Shown here in pieces: positions 17,606 to 28,074 of a stretch of DNA of 35,124 bases. The notes below the pieces were generated by a model. It saw nothing but the letters and a program-made list of their open reading frames with translations, made no database searches and was not told the origin of the DNA. The stretch's first letter is position 1; every line of letters starts with the position of its first letter. A program made the translations under genes and the position numbers. The DNA is from Verrucomicrobiota bacterium. GTDB taxonomy: Bacteria; Verrucomicrobiota; Verrucomicrobiia; Opitutales; Coraliomargaritaceae. The stretch spans positions 1 to 35,124 of the forward strand of contig JAAAPI010000181.1 in the NCBI GenBank assembly GCA_009908325.1, written 5' to 3'.

Positions 17606-19408
17606 CTACAAGCGTGAGATCAAAAGTTCGCGCTCAAAAATCATTTCCTTGGGCAGGTGGGTATGCAGTTTGAGGAAGAGCTCCTCATGGGGGAGGGTTT
17701 GCATACGAATTTGCTCACGGTCGATGTGCATGAGCTTTTCGAATTCCGCTTCGCTCATGTCTAGTCCGCGCCAGTCGAGGTCGCTGTAGCGGGGCATCCA
17801 GCCGATCGGCGTCTCCTTGGCCCCGACACGGCCCGTGGCGCGCTCCACAATCCAACGCAGGGGGCGCATGTTTTCACCGAAGCCGGGCCACATGATTTTT
17901 CCATCCTCATCCGTGCGGAACCAGTTTACATTAAAAATACGCGGCGTTTCACTAAGCGCGCGTTGCATTTTGATCCAATGGCGGAAGTAGTCCCCCATGT
18001 GATAACCGCAGAAGGGCAGCATGGCCATCGGGTCGCGGCGTATTGTGCCCACCGTGCCCTCCGCCGCAGCCGTCATTTCCGAGCCCGTGGTGGCGCCGAG
18101 GTAAACCCCGTGCCCCCAGTTGAAGGCCTGGGTCACCAATGGCACGTCGTGCATACGGCGCCCCCCGAAGATCATGGCGTGCACCCGCACTCCCTCGGGC
18201 TTCTCCCAATCGGGATCGATGACCGGGCAGTTGGCGGCGGGTGCGGTGAAGCGGCTGTTTGGGTGCGCGGCGGGGGTCTCGCTCTGCGGGGTCCAATCGT
18301 TTCCTTTCCAGTCGATGAGGTGCGCCGGCGGCTCTTCGGTTAAGCCTTCCCACCAAATATCTCCGTCGTCCGTCAAGGCGACGTTGGTGAAGATGGTGTC
18401 TTTGGCGCAGGAGGCGAGCGCACTCGGGTTGGTGCCCTCGGAGGTGCCCGGGGCGACACCGAAAAATCCGGCTTCGGGGTTGATGGCGCGGAGGCAGCCG
18501 TCCGGCCCCGGTTTGATCCAGGCGATGTCGTCTCCCACGCAGGTCACCTTGTAGCCTTCCATCGCTTTCGGGGGGACGACCATGGCGAAGTTTGTCTTCC
18601 CGCAGGCGCTGGGAAAGGCCGCAGTCACGTAAGTCTTGGTGCCGTCCGGCTCCTCGACACCAAGAATCAGCATGTGCTCGGCCATCCAGCCCTCGTCGCG
18701 GGCCAGCGTCGAGGCGATCCGCAGTGCAAGGCACTTTTTGCCCAACAACGCATTGCCCCCATAGCCCGAGCCGTAGGAGACAATCGTCCGTTCCTCGGGA
18801 AAATGGACAATGTGGGTGTCCTCCGGGTTGCAAGGCCAGGCCACATCCTTGTCACCTTCTTCCAGCGGGCAACCGACGGAGTGAAGGCACGGGACAAAAA
18901 ATCCATCCGAGCCCAGCGTATCGAGGACCGGTGTGCCAATGCGTGCCATGATGCGCATGTTCACGACCACGTAGGGCGAATCGGTCAGTTCGACGCCGAT
19001 TTTCGAGATCGGTCCTCCGATGGGCCCCATGCTGAAGGGGATGACATACATCGTTCGCCCGTGCATACAGCCCTTGAAGAGTCGTTTGAGCTTGCGGCGC
19101 ATCGTGCGGGGGTCTTCCCAGTTATTGGTCGGACCCGCCCCGTCTCGGTTCTGCGAGCAAATAAAGGTCCTCGATTCAACCCGGGCCACGTCGCGCGGAT
19201 CGGAGCGGAAGAGGTAGCTGTTGGGGCGTTTGGCCTCGTCCAACTTGATGCAGCTGCCCTGCTCAATCATCTTGGCGAACAGCGTGTCGGCTTCCGCCCG
19301 GGAACCATCGCACCAGTGAACGTTAGCCGGCTCGCAAAGTGTCACCATTTTTTTGACCCATTTCAGGAGGGCCTTGTGCGAGGTTTTATTCAGGGATTTT
19401 TCAACCAT
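17606..19408 (-). CDS. pckG: Phosphoenolpyruvate carboxykinase (GTP)
   Basis: Interconverts oxaloacetate + GTP with PEP + CO2 + GDP, the entry to gluconeogenesis. The 600 residues match the GTP class: nucleotide loop [13 protein letters not shown] (Ala268-Asn273), metal/PEP site region [36 protein letters not shown], and [12 protein letters not shown]. The ATG at 19408 has AGGG seven bases before it; an in-frame TTG two codons upstream is less likely. A candidate promoter lies about 55 bases upstream. It is followed after five bases by the DegT gene. Confidence 0.96.
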   Translation of the reverse strand: MVEKSLNKTSHKALLKWVKKMVTLCEPANVHWCDGSRAEADTLFAKMIEQGSCIKLDEAKRPNSYLFRSDPRDVARVESRTFICSQNRDGAGPTNNWEDPRTMRRKLKRLFKGCMHGRTMYVIPFSMGPIGGPISKIGVELTDSPYVVVNMRIMARIGTPVLDTLGSDGFFVPCLHSVGCPLEEGDKDVAWPCNPEDTHIVHFPEERTIVSYGSGYGGNALLGKKCLALRIASTLARDEGWMAEHMLILGVEEPDGTKTYVTAAFPSACGKTNFAMVVPPKAMEGYKVTCVGDDIAWIKPGPDGCLRAINPEAGFFGVAPGTSEGTNPSALASCAKDTIFTNVALTDDGDIWWEGLTEEPPAHLIDWKGNDWTPQSETPAAHPNSRFTAPAANCPVIDPDWEKPEGVRVHAMIFGGRRMHDVPLVTQAFNWGHGVYLGATTGSEMTAAAEGTVGTIRRDPMAMLPFCGYHMGDYFRHWIKMQRALSETPRIFNVNWFRTDEDGKIMWPGFGENMRPLRWIVERATGRVGAKETPIGWMPRYSDLDWRGLDMSEAEFEKLMHIDREQIRMQTLPHEELFLKLHTHLPKEMIFERELLISRL

Positions 19409-19464
19409 CCCCAAACCCTAGCACGGGCTGAAGCAATGATAAGCAAAAAGAGGTCAGTGTCGAA

Positions 19465-19493
19465 AAAATATTCTCTACAAAAACTTTTTTGAA
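19465..19493 (-). promoter_or_regulatory. Candidate pckG promoter
   Basis: On the minus strand TTCAAA (19493-19488) and TATTTT (19470-19465) are 17 bases apart, in an AT-rich patch within GC-rich DNA. Each box matches the sigma-70 consensus at four of six positions. It would give a leader of about 50 bases. Confidence 0.33.
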
Positions 19494-19510
19494 CACCGAA
19501 AACGGGCGCA

Positions 19511-20560
19511 TCAGTGCGATCCCAAATCCAAATCATAAGGCCCGTTTATGGACACATGATCGATCGTATAGACACCCGCAGCGACTCCGTTGGCAATTAA
19601 TTTGATTTGTGAAGGAAAAATGGCCCCATCCCAGCGCTTAAACGAAGTCGTAGAGTAGGCGATCTCCACATCCGCCCCGGCAAGCGAGCCCGGACTGCCC
19701 CATTTCAAGAGAAGCCAGCTTTCTTTATCGAACAGGAAGCTTTGACCCGCTTCGTTGATTACCTCGTAGACTTCTTTGTCTTCAGCCAGCGGCAATCGCG
19801 TGCTGCCCGAATATCGATAGCCGAGTTGGCTTTCCCTGGCAGTGGTGAATGGCTGTAGGAGAAGATAATTCGATCTGAAATGCTGAAAAGGTAACTCGGC
19901 ATATTGACCTGCAATAACATGGGACTGTTTGTTATCGAGGGGTTTGGCTCGCAGGCGGGTGCCATTACTGACGACCGTGTGATTATACTGTTGTCGGAAA
20001 TCCACCTTGTTGTTTTTGATTTCCTCGTAAAAAAATTCTTCCCAACGTCGGCTGCCATCCCGGCTGACCACGGCTTTGGCGATCCTTTTCCAGAGCTCCC
20101 CACTTGATTTGGATACGAGGGTTTCCCGGTAGTCCTGTCCCCGAAAACGCCATTTGAGCTCTAAAAAACGATCACCGCGGCTTGTCTCGACCAAGGTGAA
20201 CTGCTTTTCATCCAGTCGTCCATACCGGAAGCTGCCGGTCGCCACGACATGTTGAATGTTTCGGCTCTTGAAGCCGGACGCCCGCAGGAAATTCTGAAAC
20301 AAACGCACACTGTTTGCATCGGTATCGGCGGGTGTGACCGATTCGGATGGCCCAGAGGCTTCCGTTGCCTCGTCGGAATTCGGCGTGTCTCCCGCACGAT
20401 TGGAATTATTTTCAGGCAGATTGCTTGAATCGCCCGCCGCCAAAAGCGAATTGCCGACCGCGATTAGTGCTAAAATGACGGTAATGAGCCGGGAGAAACC
20501 GTGGCGGATGGGGGAGGCCTGACTAAGATACTTTGAATCTGTGCAGTCTCTAAAAAGCAT
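19511..20560 (-). CDS. Secreted protein of unknown function
   Basis: The 349-residue protein has a basic N terminus and a hydrophobic signal segment at about 25-41 (LITVILALIAVGNSLLA), then a disordered acidic Ser/Asn/Pro-rich linker to about residue 80. The remaining 270 residues are predicted to be mostly beta strands (for example FTLVETSRGDRFLELKWRFRG and FLFDKESWLLLKWGSPG). This is reminiscent of LolA/outer-membrane-lipoprotein-sorting folds, but I recognise no family motif. No lipobox Cys follows the signal. It lies about 100 bases upstream of pckG on the same strand and diverges from parC. Possible exported or periplasmic role. Confidence 0.75.
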   Translation of the reverse strand: MLFRDCTDSKYLSQASPIRHGFSRLITVILALIAVGNSLLAAGDSSNLPENNSNRAGDTPNSDEATEASGPSESVTPADTDANSVRLFQNFLRASGFKSRNIQHVVATGSFRYGRLDEKQFTLVETSRGDRFLELKWRFRGQDYRETLVSKSSGELWKRIAKAVVSRDGSRRWEEFFYEEIKNNKVDFRQQYNHTVVSNGTRLRAKPLDNKQSHVIAGQYAELPFQHFRSNYLLLQPFTTARESQLGYRYSGSTRLPLAEDKEVYEVINEAGQSFLFDKESWLLLKWGSPGSLAGADVEIAYSTTSFKRWDGAIFPSQIKLIANGVAAGVYTIDHVSINGPYDLDLGSH

Positions 20561-20724
20561 CCTGGAGTATCAATACCACGGAATAAGGGGTGGCAATCAA
20601 TTTTGACGTGTTGGCGGCACTTTCAAAAGCCATGGCGGTCAAGCTTGAGATTCTCCTTGAGTCGCTCGGCCGAATCGAACTACTAAAACCCTCCCTTAAG
20701 TTATCTGACTGATCAATCGCTCTC

Positions 20725-22815
<2,091 letters not shown>

Positions 22816-22843
22816 CTGACGGGAACCGATCTTTCTCTTCTCA

Positions 22844-22868
22844 TGGAAGCGGGTTTATCCCGCGATTC
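22844..22868. repeat. REP-like hairpin downstream of parC
   Basis: GCGGG-TTTAT-CCCGC (22849-22863) is a perfect five-base stem with short flanking complementarity. It has no T run, so it is a poor terminator. It looks like a dispersed palindromic repeat, but copy number cannot be judged from one window. Confidence 0.35.
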
Positions 22869-22922
22869 AACTTCGCTCGAATGCCAATCCAGTCTGACTC
22901 CTGGCGTAAACCCCAATGCGTT

Positions 22923-22945
22923 TAACCCGAGTTCTGCAGTTATAG
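22923..22945 (+). repeat. Left terminal inverted repeat of the IS remnant
   Basis: Contains CGAGTTC and GCAGTTA. It pairs with the right end at 23774-23796, with mismatches at positions 4, 13 and 21 of the 23. Confidence 0.7.
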
Positions 22946-23042
22946 CGGAATCGGCAAAAAACTTGCGTTTTCTGCTGCTGTAAGTCGTTGATAAAATCGG
23001 CAAACGGGCCTTGAGCCCGCTCATTTGCGTTGCATTGGCTGG

Positions 23043-23055
23043 ATGTAGTGGAGAA
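23043..23055 (+). repeat. 13-base direct repeat, left copy
   Basis: ATGTAGTGGAGAA occurs here, 42 bases before the transposase start, and identically at 23713-23725. The right copy encodes VVEK at the transposase C terminus. Origin unknown; possibly a duplication during element decay. Confidence 0.6.
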
Positions 23056-23096
23056 GGCGCTATTGTCGGAGCGTTTTTTGAGGGTAGGCTTGCAGC

Positions 23097-23735
23097 ATGT
23101 TTCATCGCAAAAACCGCAAGCGCTTTGACGGCGAGATTTACGAGTATTGGACTTTGTGCGAATCGGTGCGCACCGAGCGCGGGCCGCATTGGAGGATCTC
23201 TGTGGCATCCCGGTCGAATCGGTCAACGACGACCGCGTTGGCTGAAAAGGAAAACTGGACCGACGTGCAAAACGGCGTCGAAGCCCGCCTGGTCGAGCAC
23301 CCGGACAGAGACGGCAAGGAGCGCTTCGTCTTATGCCGGAGCAATGCCTGGGCCGCCAAAGAACGGGCCATGCTCGAGCGGCAGATGAACCGACTCAGCG
23401 ATGAGTTAATCAAAGTGAATCGTTCGCTGCGCAAACGACCAGGACAAGACGAAGGCAAAATCGAGCGGCGCATCGGACGCTGGCTCGGGAAGTATCCCGC
23501 CGCAGCGAAATGGATCAAAGCCGAACTGGTCGATGACCGGCAGGGGCGGGCCTGCGCCCTGCGCCTGTATTGCCCACTACCCGACCGGGGCCACCCTTTG
23601 CTCGTCAAAGAAGCGTATCTGCTGCGCACTGTCGCCAAGCCTGACCCGGGCGTGGCTCTTTTACTCGCTCACCTTGGCCTTCACTTACCCAAAGGACCTA
23701 AGATTGTGCAAAATGTAGTGGAGAAAAATCGCTGA
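23097..23735 (+). pseudogene. Transposase remnant, IS1634-like, two in-frame deletions
   Basis: An open frame of 212 residues, against roughly 500-570 for intact relatives. Residues 1-40 (FDGEIYEYWTLCESVRTERGP) match the usual N terminus. From about residue 55, WTDVQNGVEARLVEHP and RFVLCRSNAWAAKERAML, then KIERRIGRWLGKYPAA, match the region after the first catalytic Asp positions. From EAYLLRT it jumps to KPDPGVALLLAHLGLHLPKGPKI, the normal C terminus. The segments carrying the DDE triad appear to be gone, so it should be inactive. Both deletions kept the frame. The family is identified from memory of motifs. Confidence 0.68.
23713..23725 (+). repeat. 13-base direct repeat, right copy
   Basis: Identical to 23043-23055; lies at the 3' end of the transposase frame, ten bases before the end of its stop codon. 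Confidence 0.6.
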
Positions 23736-23773
23736 TTTGAAGCGCAAATCACTGATTATCAACAAAACGGTCC

Positions 23774-23796
23774 CTGTAACTGCGGAACTCGGTTTA
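23774..23796 (-). repeat. Right terminal inverted repeat of the IS remnant
   Basis: Reverse complement of the left repeat at 20 of 23 positions. Just outside it, AAGTTG-TGTGG-CAACTT (23803-23819) forms a small perfect hairpin of unknown origin. Confidence 0.7.
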
Positions 23797-23819
23797 GGCC
23801 TGAAGTTGTGTGGCAACTT

Positions 23820-24223
23820 GAGTGCCGCTGAACCAGGCGTGCGGCGTTTTCGCAGACGACCGGCTTGGCATCCAGCAGGATACGGAGGTTCGGGGCCAAC
23901 TGCGACTGTTCACGCATAGAGAAGGCCTGCTCCCAGATGTAACCCGGACCGCTGTGATCGTGGTTGCCGGGAATCGCGTAAACCGGGACGTTCAACTCGC
24001 CGATCGCCGAGCAAAGGGCGGATACGATCGCAGCGTCCGGGCTCGCAGAATCAAAGAGATCGCCGCAAACGACAACAAAATCCAGGTTGTGTTCTTGAAT
24101 GAGTTTTTTGAGGGCCCGAACCATCTCCAGCCGCTGCCGACGGAGCGTTTCGCGCTTGGCGTGGTCACTGATCGATTGGAAGGGTTTACCGATTTGCCAG
24201 TCTGCCGTGTGGAGGGATTTTAT
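23820..24223 (-). pseudogene. Truncated SbcD-like metallophosphoesterase
   Basis: Only the first third or so of an SbcD/YhaO-type DNA-repair phosphoesterase remains. Seen in order: SLHTADWQIGKPF, VVCGDLFDSASPD, and IPGNHDHSGPGY, which are metal-binding motifs of the calcineurin-like fold. Where relatives begin Met-Lys-x-Leu-His, this copy reads ATA (24223-24221), and no ATG, GTG or TTG lies in frame before the next upstream genes' control region; the first in-frame ATG is at 24124, after the first motif. Homology fades near 23825, next to the IS end. No sbcC partner is present. The gene is therefore broken at both ends. Confidence 0.75.
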
Positions 24224-24261
24224 GGAAACATCACGGCACCGATGTGCTGTGGATTGTAAAG

Positions 24262-24292
24262 AAAAAGCATCCAGAAATGTCTGGAGGCTTTT
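24262..24292. terminator. Bidirectional terminator-like hairpin
   Basis: AAAAGC-AT-CCAGA-AATG-TCTGG-AG-GCTTTT: a five-base inner stem and six-base outer stem around a two-base mismatch. A run of A on one side and T on the other make it look like a terminator in either direction. It lies between the dead SbcD-like gene and the HAD gene, where no live gene obviously needs one. Confidence 0.5.
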
Positions 24293-24327
24293 CTCTGCAT
24301 AAAGTATAGAATTGGGAAAACCAAGCG

Positions 24328-24927
24328 ATGACCTTCCTCTTTGATATCGGCAACGTTCTGCTTAACCTCCACTTTGACCGTTTCCATGCGGCGGTCCTCG
24401 ACAGTCCGAACGCTTCGTTGCCGGATGAACTCGTCGCTCTAAAGGATCCTTACGAATCCGGAGCCATCAGCGATGCAGAATTCGTCGCGCACTGCCTGGA
24501 CGGGTTGGCATCGTCCATGACAACCGGGCAGTTCACGGCGGCCTGGCAGGATGTTTTTTCACCCAACGAGCCGATGTGGACAGTGGTCCGCCAGCTCAAG
24601 GCTGATGCGCACCGGCTCATCCTTTTCTCCAATACCAACGGTCTGCACTGTGCTCACTTTTTGGCAAAATTCCCGGTCTTTCGGCATTTTGACGGACATC
24701 AGTTTTCACATGATGTCGGTGTGATGAAGCCGCATCCCGACTTCTACCGGAAAGCGATCAAGTGCTTCAAACTCGACCCCAGCGACACAATTTACCTCGA
24801 CGACTTACCCGAAAACATTGCGACCGGGCGGGCCTTTGGCTTTACCTGTTGGTGCTATGAGGCGCAGCGACATAAAGACTGCCTCCAGTGGCTCGCCGGT
24901 CAGGGAGTGCTCACGGAACGGTCTTAA
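24328..24927 (+). CDS. HAD-superfamily phosphatase, subclass IA, YihX-like
   Basis: The 199-residue hydrolase likely dephosphorylates a small sugar phosphate or nucleotide. HAD motifs in order: I FDIGNVLL (nucleophile Asp6), II LFSNTNG (about 90-96), III KPHPDFY (Lys about 134), IV YLDDLPEN (about 152-159). The DxGNV form of motif I is the usual one in YihX-type enzymes, so it is probably not a defect. A helical cap domain lies between motifs I and II. It converges with the PmtA-like gene, five bases away. Substrate unknown. Confidence 0.88.
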   Translation: MTFLFDIGNVLLNLHFDRFHAAVLDSPNASLPDELVALKDPYESGAISDAEFVAHCLDGLASSMTTGQFTAAWQDVFSPNEPMWTVVRQLKADAHRLILFSNTNGLHCAHFLAKFPVFRHFDGHQFSHDVGVMKPHPDFYRKAIKCFKLDPSDTIYLDDLPENIATGRAFGFTCWCYEAQRHKDCLQWLAGQGVLTERS

Positions 24928-24932
24928 TCCCG

Positions 24933-25625
24933 CTAACCTTCGGTCGTTGAGCCAGGCTTTACGACTTCGCCGATTATCAAGGTCCAATAGCCGAGCCAAT
25001 TCGCGGGGACAACTTCAAGAACGCGGAAGCCTTCTGTTTCGATCACCGGATCGACTGGAAGCGCGGCGTTGAAGCCGATCAGTCCGGTTGCACGGGAAAT
25101 CGAGCGCTCTGCGGTGCGCACCCACGGGTGCCTATGTTCGAAGTGATTGACGATAACGACACGCGCCCCCGGTTTGGCAACCCGAAGGATTTCCTGCATC
25201 AGGGCAGTTGGATCGTCCACCACCGAAACCACATACATGGCGGCAATCTTGTCGAATTGGTTGTCGGAGAACTCCATGTTTTGGGCGTCCATGGCGTGGA
25301 GCTCGACATTTTCTAAGTCGCGGCGCTGACACATTTTTTCTGCCCGCCCGAGCATTTCGGGAGACAGATCAATCCCCGTGACCCGGCATTCAGGGTCCCA
25401 GTGGTGGAGGGAGAGTCCGGTGCCGACGCCGACCTCAAGAACCGAATCGCCGGGAAGCGCTCCGACAGCACGCAGCGCGGTGCGGCGGCCTTTTTCCAAC
25501 GACGGACCGAAAATCCAGTCGTAAACCGGAGCAAGGCGGCGGTAAGCCGAGCGCACCGGACTGGGATTGGATTTCGGTTCTGCCTGTTTTGAGGAGGGTT
25601 GTGTTGTTGGATTCGAATCTGGCAT
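24933..25625 (-). CDS. PmtA-like class I methyltransferase
   Basis: Resembles bacterial phosphatidylethanolamine N-methyltransferases of the PmtA type, which make phosphatidylcholine from PE using SAM. Landmarks: SAYRRLAPVYDWIFGPSLEKGR, motif I VLEVGVGTGLSLHHW, VTGIDLSPEML, and AAMYVVSVVDDP and VVIVNHFEHRHPW. I start at the ATG at 25625 (230 residues). An in-frame TTG at 25679 would add 18 residues. It lies 138 bases downstream of the metal permease on the same strand. Arsenite methylation was considered but the ArsM Cys residues are missing. Activity on PE is inferred from family resemblance. Confidence 0.8.
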   Translation of the reverse strand: MPDSNPTTQPSSKQAEPKSNPSPVRSAYRRLAPVYDWIFGPSLEKGRRTALRAVGALPGDSVLEVGVGTGLSLHHWDPECRVTGIDLSPEMLGRAEKMCQRRDLENVELHAMDAQNMEFSDNQFDKIAAMYVVSVVDDPTALMQEILRVAKPGARVVIVNHFEHRHPWVRTAERSISRATGLIGFNAALPVDPVIETEGFRVLEVVPANWLGYWTLIIGEVVKPGSTTEG

Positions 25626-25763
25626 TGGCAGGCAAAGTGAATTTTTGGGCAAAACAATCGAGTTGGGTAGACTGTTCAATACCGATTTTTTGATGTAGGT
25701 ATTTTGCCTGCGGAACTAAGCGCTGCTCAGCTCGAGAATAGGTAATCGCTCCCTCCTGTCTGC

Positions 25764-26864
25764 CTATCGACTTTTCCAAATCGAGAAAAGAAGTAGTGCG
25801 ATCAACAGGGCACCGCTGCCGTGCTGCCAGAAAGTCAGTTGGAGTGCTTCGTGGTGGTGATGCCCACCTGCTTCCATATCAATACCGAGGGCTGAGTTAA
25901 AAATCCAGCCTGCGAGCCAGGAAATAATGAGTAGGCTGGCTAGGTAAATTGCCGTGGCCGAACGGCCAAGCATTTTCCAGACAGTGACAATAGTGGCTGT
26001 ATTGGTTGCCGGGCCCGCGATTAAAAAGACGAGGGCTGCGCCAGGCGACAAGCCGGCTGCGATCAATGCATAGGCCATGGGAATCGAAGCGGTCGCGCAA
26101 ACATAGAGCGGCACGCTGATCGCGGTGGCCAGCATAAAGGCGAGGGGTCCGGCACTAAGTGAGCCGGTTAACAAATTGGTTGGTAGTAGCGTTGTGATGA
26201 GGCCCGCCAAAAGAAGACCGACGATCAGCGCATTCCCCAAGTCAGCGGGCAGGGAGATGAAGCCGTAGCGCAACGCTTCCGTCGGCGTGCGCTGAGGTTG
26301 CGAAGCAGCGCAGCAGGAATCCGAAGACGAGGAAGCCGCCGAGCCTCTGCTTTTGTTTTCCAATAAAGAAAAGGCCTTCGTCTCAAAGGTCGGTCTGAAT
26401 GAAAGGCTCCCAAAATCGTCTTTTGCCGTTTGTTTCTGCTTTGCGGGCTGGTCTTGGCAAAACAGCTCGATCAAATACCCCGTCACAATGCCACAGACGA
26501 AGGCGACGAAAACGCGCACCGCAGTAAAGAGTCCACCGAGCAAAGCATAGGTCGCTAAAATACTGTCGACTCCGGTTTGGGGGGTTGAGCTGAGAAAGGA
26601 AGCCGTGGCACCCCGCGTTGCTCCGCTTTTACGCAGCGATGCCGCCACAGGAATCACCGAGCAGGAACAAAGCGGCATTGGCGTGCCCAATACGCTCGCT
26701 TTGATAACACTAGCGAGCCCCGGCTTCCCCAACCAGCGCTCCACAAGTTCACGCTTTATGAGGACATGCAACAGCCCGGCGATAGCGAAACCGAAAAGGA
26801 GGTAAGGTGCCATTTCGGCGATCAGAAACCAAGTGTTCCTGAAAAAATCAGTAAGAAATGTCAT
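25764..26864 (-). CDS. SO_0444-family metal efflux permease
   Basis: The 366-residue protein belongs to the permease family that includes ArsP and SO_0444 Cu/Zn exporters. Two halves of four to five transmembrane helices each flank a cytosolic linker. Landmarks: GTPMPLCSCSVIP with Cys66 and Cys68 in helix two, STPQTGVDS, and LIAGPATNTATIVTVW. The linker has a Ser-rich patch with a Cys pair (SDSCCAA), and a GGHHHHE cluster lies in the C-terminal loop, both plausible metal ligands. I chose the ATG at 26864; an in-frame TTG at 26900 is weaker. No metal-responsive regulator is adjacent. Confidence 0.87.
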   Translation of the reverse strand: MTFLTDFFRNTWFLIAEMAPYLLFGFAIAGLLHVLIKRELVERWLGKPGLASVIKASVLGTPMPLCSCSVIPVAASLRKSGATRGATASFLSSTPQTGVDSILATYALLGGLFTAVRVFVAFVCGIVTGYLIELFCQDQPAKQKQTAKDDFGSLSFRPTFETKAFSLLENKSRGSAASSSSDSCCAASQPQRTPTEALRYGFISLPADLGNALIVGLLLAGLITTLLPTNLLTGSLSAGPLAFMLATAISVPLYVCATASIPMAYALIAAGLSPGAALVFLIAGPATNTATIVTVWKMLGRSATAIYLASLLIISWLAGWIFNSALGIDMEAGGHHHHEALQLTFWQHGSGALLIALLLFSIWKSR

Positions 26865-27019
26865 ATTCAAAGAAAATAACTCAGCATACGAAGACTGCAA
26901 ACAGTTCGTCTTTCTGAGAGATGAACAGGCAAAAACCGAAAATTGCAGTGAGTGAAAAACATATCCAATCGCTTATCCCTCGCCAGGACATTTTCGGAGG
27001 CGAAATTGTCGCTGATCGA

Positions 27020-27064
27020 CCAGGTTAGCCCACTATTTTTCTTGTTTAGAACAAGGCTACCTGG
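27020..27064. repeat. Nested inverted repeats at the 3' end of the Y1 transposase
   Basis: An outer pair CCAGGTTAGCC (27020-27030) and GGCTACCTGG (27055-27064) matches apart from one bulged T. Inside it lies CTTGTT-TAG-AACAAG (27041-27055), a perfect six-base stem. The structure ends one base before the transposase stop codon. It is typical of the subterminal hairpins recognised by single-strand HUH transposases. The remaining sequence from 26865 to 27019 holds no gene that I can support. Confidence 0.5.
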
Positions 27065-27065
27065 C

Positions 27066-28055
27066 TCACCCGAAGACCCGTCTGCGCAGTCCCTGGATCA
27101 CGGCGATGCCGCCCCAATCACCCCCGCGCATCGGGTGCACTTTAGGCGGATACTTCCGCTGCTTGTTTTTCTGCCAAGCATCGACAAAGGAGGCGACAAA
27201 CTCCTTCGAACCCAGGATCGCCCCATCGCTGAAATAGCGGACCCGACAGCGCATCAATTCTGCCCTGGAGAGCTCTCCTTGTTCCACTTCAAGCACCTGT
27301 AAAGCCTTCTCCCGGTCGAAGGAGCCCTTTTTCTTCGGAACGGCTCCCTTGCCAAATAAAAGCATCCGGTGCGCCGCCAGCGCCCCGGTGCCGCCCGGAT
27401 CGAATGCGCTCCAGACCAGTTGCAGCCCGGCAATAGCCTTCTTCCTACCCGCTACTGCCTCGGCATAGCCACAGAAGCGGTAGTCCTTCGGGTCTGCTAC
27501 CAGCCCCGCCCGCACCGGGTTCAGGTCAATGTAAGCAGCCATGGTCTGGAGCGGGTTGCCTTCCCCCTCCACCAGCACCGACTTGAACCGCTCGGCCCAG
27601 AGCGTGCCAAAGCGCTCGTGATGATGATTATACCAGAGTGAGAAGCGCTGCTTCAGTGTCTTCATAAACTGCGACACATCCCCCATCCGGGCGAGGAGTT
27701 TCCGCCGGAGCGCCTCCGCCTCTCGTCCATTCTCGGCGAGTTTTTTCTCCAGGATTTCGATGGAGGCAGTCTCATAGGCGGTCGGTTTTGGGTAAAGCAC
27801 CCGGTAACGCCGCAGCAGTTCACGGTCAGAGACCTCAGTCTCATACGGCACATAGACCAGCACATGGAAGTGGTTATTCATCAAGCAGTAGGTCAGGATC
27901 TCCACCCCCGAGAAGTCGGCCACCTGCCAAAGCATACGCCGCAGCCGCTCCTTATCCCGATCCTCAAAGAGATGCTCCCCGTTCACTGTGCGCGTCATGC
28001 AATGATACACCGCATCGACCCCCGGCTCCGTAATCTTCAATCGCCTACGTCTCAT
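27066..28055 (-). CDS. Y1 (HUH) transposase, IS200/REP-associated type
   Basis: Cleaves and joins single-stranded DNA through a tyrosine. The Y1 domain covers about 15-190 of 329 residues: GVDAVYHCMTRTVNGEHLF, metal-binding HFH (His62, His64) in MNNHFHVLV, and catalytic Tyr175 in MAAYIDLNPVRAGL. The C-terminal part (about 230-320; SRAELMRCRVRYFSDGAILGSKEFV) is the extension often seen in Verrucomicrobia and Planctomycetes copies. All key residues are present, so it may be active. Inverted repeats lie on both sides. No accessory TnpB is present. Confidence 0.9.
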   Translation of the reverse strand: MRRRRLKITEPGVDAVYHCMTRTVNGEHLFEDRDKERLRRMLWQVADFSGVEILTYCLMNNHFHVLVYVPYETEVSDRELLRRYRVLYPKPTAYETASIEILEKKLAENGREAEALRRKLLARMGDVSQFMKTLKQRFSLWYNHHHERFGTLWAERFKSVLVEGEGNPLQTMAAYIDLNPVRAGLVADPKDYRFCGYAEAVAGRKKAIAGLQLVWSAFDPGGTGALAAHRMLLFGKGAVPKKKGSFDREKALQVLEVEQGELSRAELMRCRVRYFSDGAILGSKEFVASFVDAWQKNKQRKYPPKVHPMRGGDWGGIAVIQGLRRRVFG

Positions 28056-28074
28056 AACGCAATGACACTGGTAA

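Larger units (their letters stand above)
22923..23796 (+). mobile_element. Internally deleted IS1634-like insertion sequence
   Basis: An 874-base element is bounded by 23-base imperfect terminal inverted repeats (20 of 23 matching). It contains one 212-codon frame resembling the start, middle and end of an IS1634-type (IS4 superfamily) transposase, with two large internal gaps. Full elements of this family are about twice as long. No clear target-site duplication is visible. It sits between parC and a truncated SbcD-like gene, whose 3' part is missing. Family assignment rests on remembered motifs, not a search. Confidence 0.7.

Noticed and set aside
24933-25625. Arsenite methyltransferase (ArsM) next to an ArsP-like permease
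   Set aside because: The conserved Cys residues of ArsM are absent and the motifs fit PmtA-type lipid methylases better.
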